A DNA stretch of 64,000 nucleotides from Acinetobacter piscicola (lineage in GTDB: Bacteria; Pseudomonadota; Gammaproteobacteria; Pseudomonadales; Moraxellaceae): contig NZ_NIFO01000005.1 in the NCBI RefSeq assembly GCF_002233755.1, positions 1-64,000 on the forward strand, read 5' to 3'. The notes below the pieces were generated by a model, which made no database searches, was not told the DNA's origin, and was given only the letters and a program-made list of their open reading frames with translations. Made by a program: the position numbers and the translations under genes. Of the stretch, positions 1 through 9,488 are shown piece by piece; position 1 is the stretch's first letter, and the number at the start of each line of letters is the position of its first letter.

Positions 1-290
1 GCATACTTTTTAAAACACCACCAAATATCAATTTCACCAATATTTGACTCAATCTCTTCAACCAATTGCATCACTTGTTCTTCTTTACGTGCATCTGAAG
101 CAAAACCATATGCAACACCACCCGCCTGTTCAATTTCCTCAATCAATGGCTGTAATTTTTCTGCATTACGACGTGTCATACAAGTGATATAACCACCTTT
201 TGCAAATCTTTTAGCAATTGCACCACCTGTCGCATCTCCTGCGCCAATCACTAATGCGACTTTTTGCTTTTGCTGTTCTAATCCATTCAT
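1..290 (-). CDS. SDR-family oxidoreductase, N-terminal part (cut by window edge)
   Basis: The gene runs leftwards from an ATG at 290 and leaves the window. The N-terminus carries a Rossmann nucleotide-binding loop (VALVIGAGDATGGAIAKRFA) followed by a TRR segment, typical of short-chain dehydrogenases that bind NADP. It is divergent from the TetR gene at 410, and the shared intergenic region carries inverted repeats, so the TetR protein probably controls it. The last codons before the edge read WWCFKKY, where this family normally has a hydrophobic strand ending in an N-x-G motif. That suggests base errors or a real lesion in the last 35 bases. The substrate cannot be inferred. Confidence 0.75.
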   Translation of the reverse strand, partial: MNGLEQQKQKVALVIGAGDATGGAIAKRFAKGGYITCMTRRNAEKLQPLIEEIEQAGGVAYGFASDARKEEQVMQLVEEIESNIGEIDIWWCFKKY

Positions 291-327
291 AAGCTTTCTC
301 GACAGAGGGTTTTAATGCTTTTATAAA

Positions 328-362
328 ATAACGGTCGTTATTATAACGATCACTATGTTATA
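328..362. promoter_or_regulatory. Probable TetR operator pair in the SDR/TetR divergent region
   Basis: ATAACG-GT-CGTTAT at 328-341 is a perfect inverted repeat. It is followed at once by TATAAC (342-347) and GTTATA (357-362), a second inverted repeat with a 9-base spacer. Short symmetrical sites between a TetR gene and a divergent oxidoreductase are the usual arrangement for a local autorepressor. Binding is inferred from position and symmetry only. Confidence 0.5.
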
Positions 363-409
363 ATTTTTGGAAATCGTCAAGATCATTTTTTGATTTAGGA
401 ATAGTCAGT

Positions 410-997
410 ATGCGCTATAAATCAGGCTATAAAGAACAAAAGCGTCAAGAGCTGTTAGACATCAGCGGACAGTTGGCAAAAAGAAATGGTTTTAATGCCA
501 CAGGTGTAGATGGCTTTATGAAAGCTGCGGGTGTAACCAGTGGTGCTTTTTATTCACATTTTTCTTCAAAGAATGATTTATTTAAAGCGCTGATTGAAAA
601 TGAATTACAGCACAGCATTCAAATGTGGCAAGACAATCCTTATGACGAACCTTCACAATGGATTGATTTTGAACTGAATCGGTATTTAGCTTTATCACAT
701 GTTGAACAGCCTGATCGTGGTTGCGCACTGCCTTCACTTGCCTCAGAAATTGCGCGTTCAGATGATGAAATCAAGCAGGCCTATCAAAATGAGCTGATTC
801 GAGGGCAACAAATTTTTCTAAAATATTTAGACAGTGAAGAAACAGCTTGGGCTGTCATGTGTCAATTGGTTGGTGCAATTTTAATGGCACGTAGCATCGC
901 TGATGATGCATTGAAAATCACCATTTTAGAAGCGTCTAAAAAATCGATTAAAGCATTTATTACACATTCAGCGAATGATAAAGCGGATGTATTTTAA
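410..997 (+). CDS. TetR/AcrR-family transcriptional regulator
   Basis: This 195-residue protein has the usual TetR length. Residues 1-60 form the DNA-binding domain, with the recognition-helix pattern GVTSGAFYSHFSSKNDLF. The C-terminal part is a ligand-binding helical domain with a conserved-looking RGCALPSLASEIAR stretch seen in TetR proteins that control oxidoreductases. It is transcribed away from the SDR gene at 290, and inverted repeats lie between the two starts. It most likely represses that gene and itself. The inducing ligand is unknown. Confidence 0.88.
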   Translation: MRYKSGYKEQKRQELLDISGQLAKRNGFNATGVDGFMKAAGVTSGAFYSHFSSKNDLFKALIENELQHSIQMWQDNPYDEPSQWIDFELNRYLALSHVEQPDRGCALPSLASEIARSDDEIKQAYQNELIRGQQIFLKYLDSEETAWAVMCQLVGAILMARSIADDALKITILEASKKSIKAFITHSANDKADVF

Positions 998-1101
998 ATC
1001 GATTGGGTTCATTGATATTCCGTTTTGATCAATCAAGTTAAATTATCAACAAACCCGAATCTGATTTAGATTCATTTACACGTTATAAGTAAAATGCAAG
1101 C

Positions 1102-3066
1102 TTATAGCGCTCCATTACCCAGTACTAATCCTTCACGGCGTGGATCAACACCACCAGCGTATTTTTTTTGATTATTCAAAGCAACTTGCATAATCGTTGA
1201 AACACCACTCGATTGTGCAGCCTGATTCACAACATGACCTTTATCCTGCAATTCTGTCACCAGTTCACTTAAATTCAATATTGTATTTGACCCATCGACA
1301 TTGGTAATTAAACTATTGGTTGCACCAAAATTCACCAAGGATGTCGCTTGTTGAGCATCCAAATTCCAATCTAAAATACCCACCAATGTTTTCACAACAA
1401 ACTGAATAATCGTTCCACCACCCGGTGAACCTGTCGCAACATAGAAATCGCCCGGTTGTGTGCCTTTAAATACGATTGTTGGCGCCATAGTACTTCTCGG
1501 TCGCTTATTTGCTTCAACACGATTGGCAACCAAAGCACCTGTTGCATCCATTGGATTGGCTGAAAAATCCGTAAGCTGATTGCTTAATAAGAAACCATCG
1601 ACCATATGAAAAGAACCCATGCTGGATTCAACCGTTGAAGTGACAGATGCAACATTTCCATAAGCATCCACAATGGTAAATTGCGTCGTACCATGCTCAA
1701 GCGTTTTATCAACACCCGCAGCACTACTAAAATCACCAGCAGATGCGACGCCCATTGATTTATTTGGATTGATTAAAGCCGCGCGTTGTTTTAAATAGTT
1801 TTTATCCAAAAGACTTGGAATACCTTTTGCAGGTAGTGGCACAAAATCTGTATCCGCTACATATTTATCACGATCCGCATAAGCTAGACGTTCAGCTTCT
1901 GATACCAAATGCACACCCATTACATTGGGAATACCACCTTCATTGGTGGTTTGTGATGGTGGATATTGCGCTAAATCAAAATTCTCTAAAATACCTAAAG
2001 TTTGAAGTACCGCTATACCTCCTGAAGATGGTGGTGGCATGGTGCAAACATAATAAGCACTACGATATACAGAACAAATCGCTTCACGTTTAATCGCTTT
2101 GTAATTTTTTAAATCATCCAGTGTCATTAAACTTGGTGTGATTGGTGTTCTTGCGCTGTCATCTCCCACTGTTTGGCTGGCTTTTTGGATAATATTTTGA
2201 GCAATTTTACCCTGATAAAATGCTTGGGCGCCGTCATCAGCGATTTTCTTTAAAGTTTCTGAATATGCGACATTTTTCAATGTTTCGCCTACGTTATATG
2301 CTGTCCCATCTGCTTTAAAATAAGTTTGTACTGCATTTTTATCCAAAGCTAAATTGTCTTTGTTCGCGACTATTGCATTGGCTAAACGTCCCGGTACTTT
2401 AAATCCATTTGACGATAAATGAATTGCATTATCAAAGAGTTTGTTCCAAGCCAACTTTCCATGTTCGCTATGTGCCATATCAAACATTTTCATCGTACCG
2501 GGTACACCAATCGAACGCCCACTCCGTCGTGTAGTTGGCACAGGTGTTAATGAATTTGTATCCGCTTGATTTTGGCGAGCCAAATAATATTGTGTTGCAG
2601 CAGCGGGGGCCGTTTCACGACCATCATAGGCAGTCACTTTCTTAGATTTTGCATCGTAATACATCAAAAATGTACTACCTGCAATGGTGCTTGATTGCGG
2701 TTCAACCAGTCCTAATACAGCTTGTACCGCAATTGCAGCATCGACCGCAGAACCACCTGCTCGCAGCACGTCACAACCTGCCTTTGTGGCAAGCGGCGTA
2801 TTTGCCACAACCATATACTTGTCAGAGTATTTAACTTTTAACCCAGTGCGATAACCAGATGCAGGCTCAGGAAATGCAGGATCCCCTGCTTGATCTGAGC
2901 CAACAACGACATTAGACCCATCATTTGCGGTTGCAGAACAACTATATGGGTTTGTATCTTTGTCTAAATCATTACGTACATGATCAGAATCAGAGTCATC
3001 ATTACAACCATATAAGCTTAAAATGATGGAACAACAACACACCGTTAACATACGTTTTTTTAACAT
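1102..3066 (-). CDS. ggt: Gamma-glutamyltransferase, predicted lipoprotein
   Basis: The 654-residue precursor belongs to the Ntn-hydrolase gamma-glutamyltranspeptidase family, which cleaves or transfers the gamma-glutamyl group of glutathione and similar peptides. The maturation site is visible as HGTTQFTIVD, with Thr460 the likely autocleavage nucleophile. That gives a large subunit ending near 459 and a small subunit from 460. The small subunit carries the PRSTMAPTIV and GSPGGGTI substrate-pocket motifs. The N-terminus has a hydrophobic signal ending in LYGC with Cys21, a lipobox, followed by an Asp/Ser-rich linker, so the enzyme should be lipid-anchored rather than soluble periplasmic. The ATG has a good AGGAG site upstream. 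It is a single-gene transcript. Confidence 0.93.
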   Translation of the reverse strand: MLKKRMLTVCCCSIILSLYGCNDDSDSDHVRNDLDKDTNPYSCSATANDGSNVVVGSDQAGDPAFPEPASGYRTGLKVKYSDKYMVVANTPLATKAGCDVLRAGGSAVDAAIAVQAVLGLVEPQSSTIAGSTFLMYYDAKSKKVTAYDGRETAPAAATQYYLARQNQADTNSLTPVPTTRRSGRSIGVPGTMKMFDMAHSEHGKLAWNKLFDNAIHLSSNGFKVPGRLANAIVANKDNLALDKNAVQTYFKADGTAYNVGETLKNVAYSETLKKIADDGAQAFYQGKIAQNIIQKASQTVGDDSARTPITPSLMTLDDLKNYKAIKREAICSVYRSAYYVCTMPPPSSGGIAVLQTLGILENFDLAQYPPSQTTNEGGIPNVMGVHLVSEAERLAYADRDKYVADTDFVPLPAKGIPSLLDKNYLKQRAALINPNKSMGVASAGDFSSAAGVDKTLEHGTTQFTIVDAYGNVASVTSTVESSMGSFHMVDGFLLSNQLTDFSANPMDATGALVANRVEANKRPRSTMAPTIVFKGTQPGDFYVATGSPGGGTIIQFVVKTLVGILDWNLDAQQATSLVNFGATNSLITNVDGSNTILNLSELVTELQDKGHVVNQAAQSSGVSTIMQVALNNQKKYAGGVDPRREGLVLGNGAL

Positions 3067-3294
3067 GTAGAACTCCTTTCTTCATTTTTATCAGCTTATC
3101 TATGGGTGAAATTTAAATTATATTATTGAATTACATAATAAAATTATTTATTTAATTTCAATAATTGATAAGCGGTTTTTATATAGTAGGTTCTCTTACA
3201 AATGAACTCCAATAAATTGTGGAAATATCAATTTAATTTCAATAATGTTATCTTGATATAAACACTTTTGCTTGCTAAGCAGTCAGATCAGGCT

Positions 3295-4005
3295 ATGAAT
3301 TCAAACTTTCCAAAAACTATTTATGCAATCCAACATCTCGCTTTTGAAGATCTCGGTTCACTTGAAGATTTATTTTACCAACTTGGCTTTCGAGTACGTT
3401 ATTTCGAAGCAGGTATAGATAATTTAAAACAAGCTTTTGAATATGAAGGTCTGACGATTATTTTAGGTGGTCCAATTGGTGTTTATGAAACAGAGGATTA
3501 TCCTTTTTTAAAAGATGAAATTCGCTATTTAAAACAGCGTTTAGAAAAGAATTTACCAACGATTGGTATTTGTCTTGGCGCACAATTGATTGCGCATGCA
3601 TTGGGTGCAAAAGTGTATGCGGGACATGCGAAAGAAATTGGTTGGAGTACGTTAGATATTCGTTATGCGAACAATAATATTTTAGCGCCTTTAGCAGATA
3701 CGGCTGTTTTGCATTGGCATGGTGATACTTTTGATCTTCCCGAAAATGCGACATTATTAGCAAGTTCAAAAATTTATTCTAATCAAGCTTTTCAAGTGGG
3801 ACAACAGATTTTGGCATTACAATTTCATATTGAAGTTGCAGCAGATAGTTTAGAAAAATGGTTGATCGGACATACTTGTGAACTACGTAAGGCCAATATT
3901 AATATCCAAAATTTACGTGAAGATAATACTAAATATGCTGAGAATTTAGCAGACAAGGCAGAAATTATTTTTAAAGAATATCTAAAGAATATTGGATTGG
4001 TTTAA
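3295..4005 (+). CDS. Class I glutamine amidotransferase-like protein
   Basis: This 236-residue single-domain protein has the triad amidotransferase fold. The nucleophile elbow GICLGAQ carries the catalytic Cys, and LQFHIEV near the C-terminus supplies the His and Glu. An oxyanion-strand motif (ILGGPIGVYE) precedes them. Stand-alone proteins of this type are usually annotated as GMP-synthase-like amidotransferases and may act on gamma-glutamyl compounds. The ATG at 3295 is preferred over an upstream TTG at 3268, because homologous N-termini begin just before the first beta strand. It is divergent from ggt, which also handles glutamyl groups, but a functional link is only a guess. A terminator follows. 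Confidence 0.82.
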   Translation: MNSNFPKTIYAIQHLAFEDLGSLEDLFYQLGFRVRYFEAGIDNLKQAFEYEGLTIILGGPIGVYETEDYPFLKDEIRYLKQRLEKNLPTIGICLGAQLIAHALGAKVYAGHAKEIGWSTLDIRYANNNILAPLADTAVLHWHGDTFDLPENATLLASSKIYSNQAFQVGQQILALQFHIEVAADSLEKWLIGHTCELRKANINIQNLREDNTKYAENLADKAEIIFKEYLKNIGLV

Positions 4006-4032
4006 TCAATTTTTTTATTTATTTTCAATAAC

Positions 4033-4062
4033 AAAGCATCCAATTGGATGCTTTATTCTTTT
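4033..4062 (+). terminator. Rho-independent terminator after the amidotransferase gene
   Basis: AAAGCATCC (4033-4041) and GGATGCTTT (4046-4054) form a stem around an AATT loop, followed by a T-rich run. It lies about 30 bases past the stop codon at 4005. Confidence 0.7.
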
Positions 4063-4303
4063 TGTTATTTATTTTCCTGCATATACTTTATTTTGAGAAT
4101 AAATAACCCATCAATTTACTAAACAATTAATATTAATAATTTTAAGAAAAATTTATTAATTAGTATTTAAAATACAATAACATAAGTATTTTTCGTTTTA
4201 AAATTAATCAAATTAATGCTTGCAGCACATCTTAAATCATATAGACTTTAGTTGTATAAGAATCATAAATTTAAGATGGCTATATGCTCAAAAGGATTGC
4301 AGC

Positions 4304-4447
4304 ATGTTAATGACTTTGTTGATCGTTATTGTTTTGGTATTTTTTGTGATATGTGCATGGAGTGCATTTGAAATTTATATTGAAAAGCGAAAAAATCGCA
4401 CTACCGTTTACAAACAAATTTCTCAAACTACAGATGAGAATCAATAA
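4304..4447 (+). CDS. Small single-pass membrane protein
   Basis: This predicted 47-residue protein begins MLMTLLIVIVLVFFVICAW, one transmembrane helix. A basic juxtamembrane stretch (EKRKNR) and a short polar tail follow, so the tail probably lies in the cytoplasm. The ATG at 4304 has AAAGGA upstream at good spacing. A longer in-frame start at 4220 would add an unlikely polar extension. I do not recognise a family. It stands alone between the amidotransferase gene and a tRNA gene. Confidence 0.5.
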   Translation: MLMTLLIVIVLVFFVICAWSAFEIYIEKRKNRTTVYKQISQTTDENQ

Positions 4448-4577
4448 TTTAATTAAAATTCCATCTCAATGCTTAAAAAACATGCATATCAATAATCTTG
4501 CTTTTAAAGTTCTTGTAATTCAATTCTAATTTCGCTAGTATTCTTTCTCGAAAATACTTGAAACACTAGTATTTATA

Positions 4578-4654
<77 letters not shown>

Positions 4655-4660
4655 AATATT

Positions 4661-4696
4661 AAACCCTCTAAGCCATGAGTTTAGAGGGTTTTTCTT
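4661..4696 (+). terminator. Terminator after the CAT tRNA
   Basis: AAACCCTCTAA (4661-4671) pairs with TTTAGAGGGTTT, which runs straight into a T-rich tract, seven bases beyond the CCA end. Confidence 0.8.
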
Positions 4697-4877
4697 TTTA
4701 AATTAGAAAATATTTACAATCTCACTATCTGTTTACGTACTGTTCCAATTAGAAACCTTATAAAACTCGTTGATCCATTTGTTCAAAATCATTGAAATTG
4801 GCTTGATCCGATTTAGCACACATTGATTTATTCTTGATTAATCAAAATTTTTCCATTCATCTGAGAATCTCAGAAAT

Positions 4878-4901
4878 AAAAAACCTCCTAAATAAGGAGG
4901 T
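4878..4901 (-). terminator. Terminator of the 166-residue lipoprotein gene
   Basis: ACCTCCT (4883-4889) and AGGAGGT (4895-4901) form the stem. Read on the minus strand it is followed by a run of T. It lies 18 bases beyond the stop codon of the gene at 4920. Confidence 0.75.
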
Positions 4902-4919
4902 CTTTTACCATGCAACGCA

Positions 4920-5420
4920 TTAATTTAATGCAATCGCTCTTGCCATAATTTCTTGAGGTATATTTTCTTTTAAAAGGACGGTAAGCGTTTGCTCTTTCGA
5001 GTTAACTTCAACATTATTTTCATTGAGTACCGCATTTACATCTTTAGGCGTAAGTGTGTACATTGCACCTGTAATTGGATCAACAATTAATATTCCGATT
5101 AAACCACCAAAAATAATATTTCCGAAATACCAGCCACTAAGTCTTGATTTAACATCGACAGTTGTCGTTTGGTAACCCTCTTTAGCGAATGTAACCTTAT
5201 AGCTTTCTGGTCTAAAATAGCCAGCTCCTTTGCGTAAGGTTACTGTCGCAGGTGTTTGCCCAACATGGATTTTTTCACCCTTCTTGTTGGTAATCGTGAT
5301 TTGACTTAGCTCAGGAACACTTTTAAATGAGAGCGTTTGACTTGAGCCAGTAATAATACTCGCACAGCCTGTAAACGTAGTTGTTAGGACTAACATTGAA
5401 GCTGTAAATATTTTCTTCAT
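4920..5420 (-). CDS. Small lipoprotein with PEGA-like domain
   Basis: This 166-residue protein has a lipoprotein signal ending FTGC (Cys19). Residues 30-100 look like a PEGA-type beta domain (ITNKKGEKIHVGQTPATVTL and SYKVTFAKEGYQTTTVDV), which usually binds surface polymers or forms compact beta modules. A hydrophobic Gly/Ile-rich segment (WYFGNIIFGGLIGILIVDP) follows, with the signature DPITGAMYTL found in many small Gram-negative lipoproteins of unknown role. It should be anchored in the outer or inner membrane. The gene is monocistronic with its own terminator. No function can be assigned. Confidence 0.65.
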   Translation of the reverse strand: MKKIFTASMLVLTTTFTGCASIITGSSQTLSFKSVPELSQITITNKKGEKIHVGQTPATVTLRKGAGYFRPESYKVTFAKEGYQTTTVDVKSRLSGWYFGNIIFGGLIGILIVDPITGAMYTLTPKDVNAVLNENNVEVNSKEQTLTVLLKENIPQEIMARAIALN

Positions 5421-5625
5421 AAAATTTCAATTCTGGAAGTTTGTTGCTAAATTATATGAATTGTATGTATTTTTGTAATCAACAACAATTAACCATATGA
5501 CTGTTTGAAGATGTTTTAGTCAGTGAGCATTTTCCTTTTTGGGGACACGAATAACGTATAAATTTTTTGCTATGTAAATAAAGCAAATAATTTCAGTAGA
5601 TTAATGGTTGTAATTATCGAATATA

Positions 5626-6102
5626 ATGGATGATATATACAGGGTTGCGACGAAAAGCGGTTCATCAATTATGAGTCAAATATTATTCATTTTGGGTTTT
5701 ATAATGCTGCCTGCTGCTCCACTATTTAGTCATTTATATTTTTATGAAAAAATTCAAAACTCTGAAAAAGCCAAACTTATATATTATCTAAGTTTAGTTC
5801 CTAGCATCATCCTTTTATGTAGTGCTGTTTATCTTTCACCCTCACAAACGTTAATCAAATCTGTAGAATGTGGCATCGTTAAACAATATAAAACGTATAA
5901 AACTCGACATCGATCTACATTTGAACGGATTACCATTGTGATGGATTCATCTGGCTATATTCGCTACTTGGATTTTGATAAAAATTTACCTCGTTTACAA
6001 AGCAATCAACATATCTGCTTTGAACTCTATGATCGGTTTAAAAATAAGGGCTTAAGTGAATCACGTATTATCAAAATCACATCGAATAAATCAGCGATGT
6101 AA
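5626..6102 (+). CDS. Hypothetical two-helix membrane protein
   Basis: This 158-residue protein has two predicted transmembrane helices, around residues 18-38 (ILFILGFIMLPAAPLFSHLY) and 51-70 (IYYLSLVPSIILLCSAVYL). A soluble C-terminal half of mixed charge follows. The layout resembles small DUF3592-like envelope proteins, but I see no diagnostic motif. An alternative start lies at Met16 (5671). No clear ribosome site decides between them, so the first 15 residues are uncertain. It stands alone, convergent with the acyl-CoA ligase. Confidence 0.55.
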   Translation: MDDIYRVATKSGSSIMSQILFILGFIMLPAAPLFSHLYFYEKIQNSEKAKLIYYLSLVPSIILLCSAVYLSPSQTLIKSVECGIVKQYKTYKTRHRSTFERITIVMDSSGYIRYLDFDKNLPRLQSNQHICFELYDRFKNKGLSESRIIKITSNKSAM

Positions 6103-6189
6103 AATGCTTATTAAAAAATGTTTATACATATTTTTATGTATTCAATCAAAATTATACTGTCGAATTCATTGTTAACTTCTCGCTCAATA

Positions 6190-6217
6190 CATAAAAAAAA
6201 AGCACCCTTTCGGGTGC
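6190..6217 (-). terminator. Terminator of the acyl-CoA ligase gene
   Basis: GCACCC (6202-6207) and GGGTGC (6212-6217) close a TTTC loop. On the minus strand the stem is followed by a run of nine T residues. The same hairpin sequence recurs elsewhere in the window. Confidence 0.85.
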
Positions 6218-6259
6218 AAAATAAGCATTTAAAAGACACTAAAATAAAAACAAATAGAT

Positions 6260-7897
6260 TTATTGAGTTTCTAACATTTTAGCGATTTCTTGCTGTTTCA
6301 ATAAATTACGCTGAATTTTACCACTTGATGTTTTTGGTAAGCTTTCCACAAATTCGATTTCTTTAGGATAAGCATGTTTCGATAATCGAGAACGTACATA
6401 ATCTTGAAGTTTGTCACTTAGCTGTTCAGATGCGGCATGTTGTGGTTTGAGCACCACAAAAGCTTTCACGATTTCAGTACGCTCAGGATCAGGTTTGCCG
6501 ATCACTGCTGATTCTAAAACTTCTGTGCATTCGAGTAAGGTACTCTCAACATCAAAAGGGCCAACTCGATATCCTGATGTGGTAATCACATCATCTGCAC
6601 GACCAATGAAATCCACTCCTCCTAAATCATTCAAGCGAACTGTATCTCCAGTTAAATAGTAATCGCCTACAAATGATTTACGATTATTTCCACCATAACC
6701 TTTAAACCATGTTAATGGTGATTGTGAAAAATCGATGGCGAGTGTTCCTATTTCACCACGCTCAACTTCTTCATTTTGAGTATTTAATACAACAAAACGA
6801 TGACCCGGATTGGCAAAACCAGCTGAACCAATTTTAATTGGATGGTCTAAAGCGTGGTGATTACCAATCACCATACCCAGTTCAGTTTGTCCATATTGGT
6901 CATAAATATTGACATCTAAATCATGCTTAAACCAATGAATGACTTCAGGTGTTAATGGCTCTCCTGCACTACTCACAGCTCTTAAGTGATCTTTGATGGA
7001 TGCATCAAACTTTTCTTTAAATCCAAAAAACATACGAAAAGCTGTAGGGGAACCCGTTAAATTACTTACTTTATATTTTTGAATCATTTGTAAGGCATGA
7101 TCTACACTGAATGGACGTTCATCCATAATAATGCTATGCCCTAAGCCTAAAGGCCCTGTAATACCGTAATATAAGCCATATGCCCAACCTGGATCTGCGA
7201 GATTCCAAAATGAATCTTCTTCACGTAAATCTACCGCATGACGCATATATTCTTTAAAAGCTAAAATGGCTTTAAGCGGTACAGGGACAGACTTTGCCAA
7301 GCCTGTCGTTCCTGAAGTAAACATCATTAAAAAATCATCTTCAAAGGTCAGCATGACAGGCTGAGATTCTGCCGATTGCTTTTCCGCTTCTTGCCAAAAA
7401 TTTGCATCTGACTGTGCTGTTGTATCTATGTGATAGACCGTTAAAATGTGAGGAATATCAATATTATTGAGTTTAATCCGTTGTTCTTCGTTGGTTACGA
7501 TCAATTGCGTCTTTGCCGTTTCAACACGATGTTCAATCGCTTTTGACTCAAAGGCTGTGAATAAGGGCTGATAAATTGCACCGATACGCCAAGTTGCAAA
7601 AATGGTAATGAGTAATTCAGGTGTTCGAGGCAACAACCCTGCAATACAATCACCTGTTTTTAAACCAATTGACTGGAAATAGTTGGCTAATTTTCCTGAT
7701 GCCTCAGCCAATTTTTCAAATGTCCATTGAGAAGTTTCACCGTTTTTACCTTCCCAAATTAATGCAACTTTATTTAAACCGACAAAACGTTCACAACATT
7801 CTACATAGGCATTGATTGATTGAGAATTTCCAACCAATTGCTCATTGATGAGTTTTTCATAATCAAACTCTTGATACGCTTGTTCTAGTGTTTTCAT
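6260..7897 (-). CDS. AMP-forming acyl-CoA synthetase
   Basis: This 545-residue member of the ANL adenylating family activates a carboxylic acid to its acyl-AMP and then its CoA thioester. The P-loop TSGTTGLAKS spans 194-203. The adenine/Mg motif is YDQYGQTELG, the hinge region carries LTGDTVRLNDLG, and the acyl-adenylation Lys is in SGKIQR (Lys527). The sequence is closest in style to medium-chain or acetyl/propionyl-type acyl-CoA synthetases (MACS/ACSM) rather than long-chain FadD. It lies downstream of an acyl-CoA dehydrogenase and an HSD10-like dehydrogenase on the same strand, so it probably feeds short or branched acids into that beta-oxidation module. It has its own terminator. Confidence 0.85.
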   Translation of the reverse strand: MKTLEQAYQEFDYEKLINEQLVGNSQSINAYVECCERFVGLNKVALIWEGKNGETSQWTFEKLAEASGKLANYFQSIGLKTGDCIAGLLPRTPELLITIFATWRIGAIYQPLFTAFESKAIEHRVETAKTQLIVTNEEQRIKLNNIDIPHILTVYHIDTTAQSDANFWQEAEKQSAESQPVMLTFEDDFLMMFTSGTTGLAKSVPVPLKAILAFKEYMRHAVDLREEDSFWNLADPGWAYGLYYGITGPLGLGHSIIMDERPFSVDHALQMIQKYKVSNLTGSPTAFRMFFGFKEKFDASIKDHLRAVSSAGEPLTPEVIHWFKHDLDVNIYDQYGQTELGMVIGNHHALDHPIKIGSAGFANPGHRFVVLNTQNEEVERGEIGTLAIDFSQSPLTWFKGYGGNNRKSFVGDYYLTGDTVRLNDLGGVDFIGRADDVITTSGYRVGPFDVESTLLECTEVLESAVIGKPDPERTEIVKAFVVLKPQHAASEQLSDKLQDYVRSRLSKHAYPKEIEFVESLPKTSSGKIQRNLLKQQEIAKMLETQ

Positions 7898-8080
7898 AGC
7901 AATACCTTTGCATTTGTTTTACAAATCATTTTGATTTGTAGTTCCATATTCTGCTTTCTAGCTTTTATTGAAAATGCCGAATCATTCAGCAAGCTTCTGT
8001 TCCTATAACCATATTTATAAAACACTGACAATTTCCAAACACCTCAATTGTGTTGCAGTTTTTGAACACTCATTTTTAAG

Positions 8081-8111
8081 TAAAAAAAAGATCAGCCTAG
8101 CGCTGATCTTT
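8081..8111 (-). terminator. Terminator of the acyl-CoA dehydrogenase gene
   Basis: AAAGATCAGC (8087-8096) pairs with GCTGATCTTT (8102-8111) around a five-base loop. On the minus strand it ends in eight T residues. Its presence means the ligase gene at 6260 is at least partly transcribed on its own. Confidence 0.85.
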
Positions 8112-8147
8112 GGATTTTGATGCTTTTATTTATTCAATGAAAATATC

Positions 8148-9284
8148 TCAGCGATTAATCACAGCTCTTGCAATCACTAAGCGCTGAATATCTGAAGCAC
8201 CTTCGTAAATTTGGCTGACTCGTACATCTCGATAAATGCGTTCTACGGGGAAATCAGAAACATAGCCATATCCACCATGAATTTGAATTGCATCTGAACA
8301 TACTTTCTCTGCGATTTCCGAAGCAAAAAGTTTAGCCATCGAAGCTTCTTTTAAACAAGGTAGACCAGCATCTTTTAAGCTTGCCGCATGATAAATCAAT
8401 TGTCGTGCTGCTTCGATTTGAGTTGCCATATCTGCCAGTCGAAAGGCAACTACTTGATGTTGCACCAATTCGACACCAAATGATTTACGTTGATTGGCAT
8501 ATTCAACCGCAGCATCTAAAGCGGCACGTGCCATACCGACACACTGCGAAGCAATGCCAATACGTCCTGATTCAAGATTAGACAAAGCAATTTTGTATCC
8601 CTCACCTTCATTACCGAGAATATTTTCAGCTGGAATTCGGCAATTTTCAAAGACAATTGTTGCTGTATCTGAGCAATGTTGTCCCATCTTTTCTTCAATT
8701 CGAGAAACGATATAACCGTCTGTATCTGTTGGTACAATAAAACAAGAAATACCTTTTTTACCCGCGGCTTTATCTGTAATTGCAAAGACAATCGCAAGTT
8801 GGGCATGCTGTCCTGTAGTGATGAATTGCTTGGTACCATTAATAATCCACGAGTCACCATCGCGTTCTGCTTTACATAGCAATGCACCAGCATCTGAACC
8901 TGCTTGCGGTTCAGTTAAACAAAAGCATCCTAACCACTCGCCTGTAGCGAGTTTTGTTAAATAGTCTTGCTTATGCTGCTCTGTGCCATATTTTTGAATA
9001 ATGCCGCAGGGTAATGAATTCTGCACACTGACAATAGTTGAGATTGCGCCATCACCTGCTGCAATTTCCTCAATTGCAGCAACCAGTGAAATATAATCTA
9101 AGCCTGCACCGCCCCATTGCTCAGCAACAGTCATGCCTAAAGCACCCAGCTCACCTAATTCTTTCAGTTCTTGTGCAGGAAATCTTGATGTTTTGTCACG
9201 CTCTGCTGCGGTTGGTTTTAATTTATTCTGCGAATAATTTCGCATCATTTCCTGAACCATTTTTTGTTGTTCATTTAGAATCAT
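8148..9284 (-). CDS. Acyl-CoA dehydrogenase (short/branched-chain type)
   Basis: This 378-residue flavoprotein introduces the alpha-beta double bond into an acyl-CoA and passes electrons to ETF. Family signatures are CLTEPQAGSDAGA and the C-terminal RDVRVSQIYEGASDIQR, whose Glu361 is the expected catalytic base, placed as in short- and short/branched-chain enzymes. The ATG at 9284 is chosen because GAGGAAGGA stands seven bases upstream. A TTG at 9305 would add only poor sequence. With the HSD10-like gene upstream, the pair resembles the 2-methylbutyryl-CoA branch of isoleucine breakdown, although the hydratase and thiolase genes are absent here. Confidence 0.9.
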   Translation of the reverse strand: MILNEQQKMVQEMMRNYSQNKLKPTAAERDKTSRFPAQELKELGELGALGMTVAEQWGGAGLDYISLVAAIEEIAAGDGAISTIVSVQNSLPCGIIQKYGTEQHKQDYLTKLATGEWLGCFCLTEPQAGSDAGALLCKAERDGDSWIINGTKQFITTGQHAQLAIVFAITDKAAGKKGISCFIVPTDTDGYIVSRIEEKMGQHCSDTATIVFENCRIPAENILGNEGEGYKIALSNLESGRIGIASQCVGMARAALDAAVEYANQRKSFGVELVQHQVVAFRLADMATQIEAARQLIYHAASLKDAGLPCLKEASMAKLFASEIAEKVCSDAIQIHGGYGYVSDFPVERIYRDVRVSQIYEGASDIQRLVIARAVINR

Positions 9285-9428
9285 TTGAGCATCCTTCCTC
9301 AGCAAATTTAAACAGAGTGTGATATAAAAATATGAATAAAATCATAACAAAGCTTTGCTGCTATGCCTTAAATGCATACTCGCTATTCAGTTTTTTGATT
9401 TAAAATTAGCTTATTAACGACCAATATC

Positions 9429-9460
9429 TAAATCCTAAATGTAACGTTATTTAGGATTTA
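9429..9460. repeat. Twelve-base inverted repeat between SDR and acyl-CoA dehydrogenase genes
   Basis: TAAATCCTAAAT (9429-9440) and ATTTAGGATTTA (9449-9460) are perfect arms around GTAACGTT. The stem is AT-rich and has no T-run, so it is a weak terminator at best. It may slow or process the transcript between the two genes. Confidence 0.5.
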
Positions 9461-9488
9461 GCAAATTTGGTCTATGAATATTTATAAA

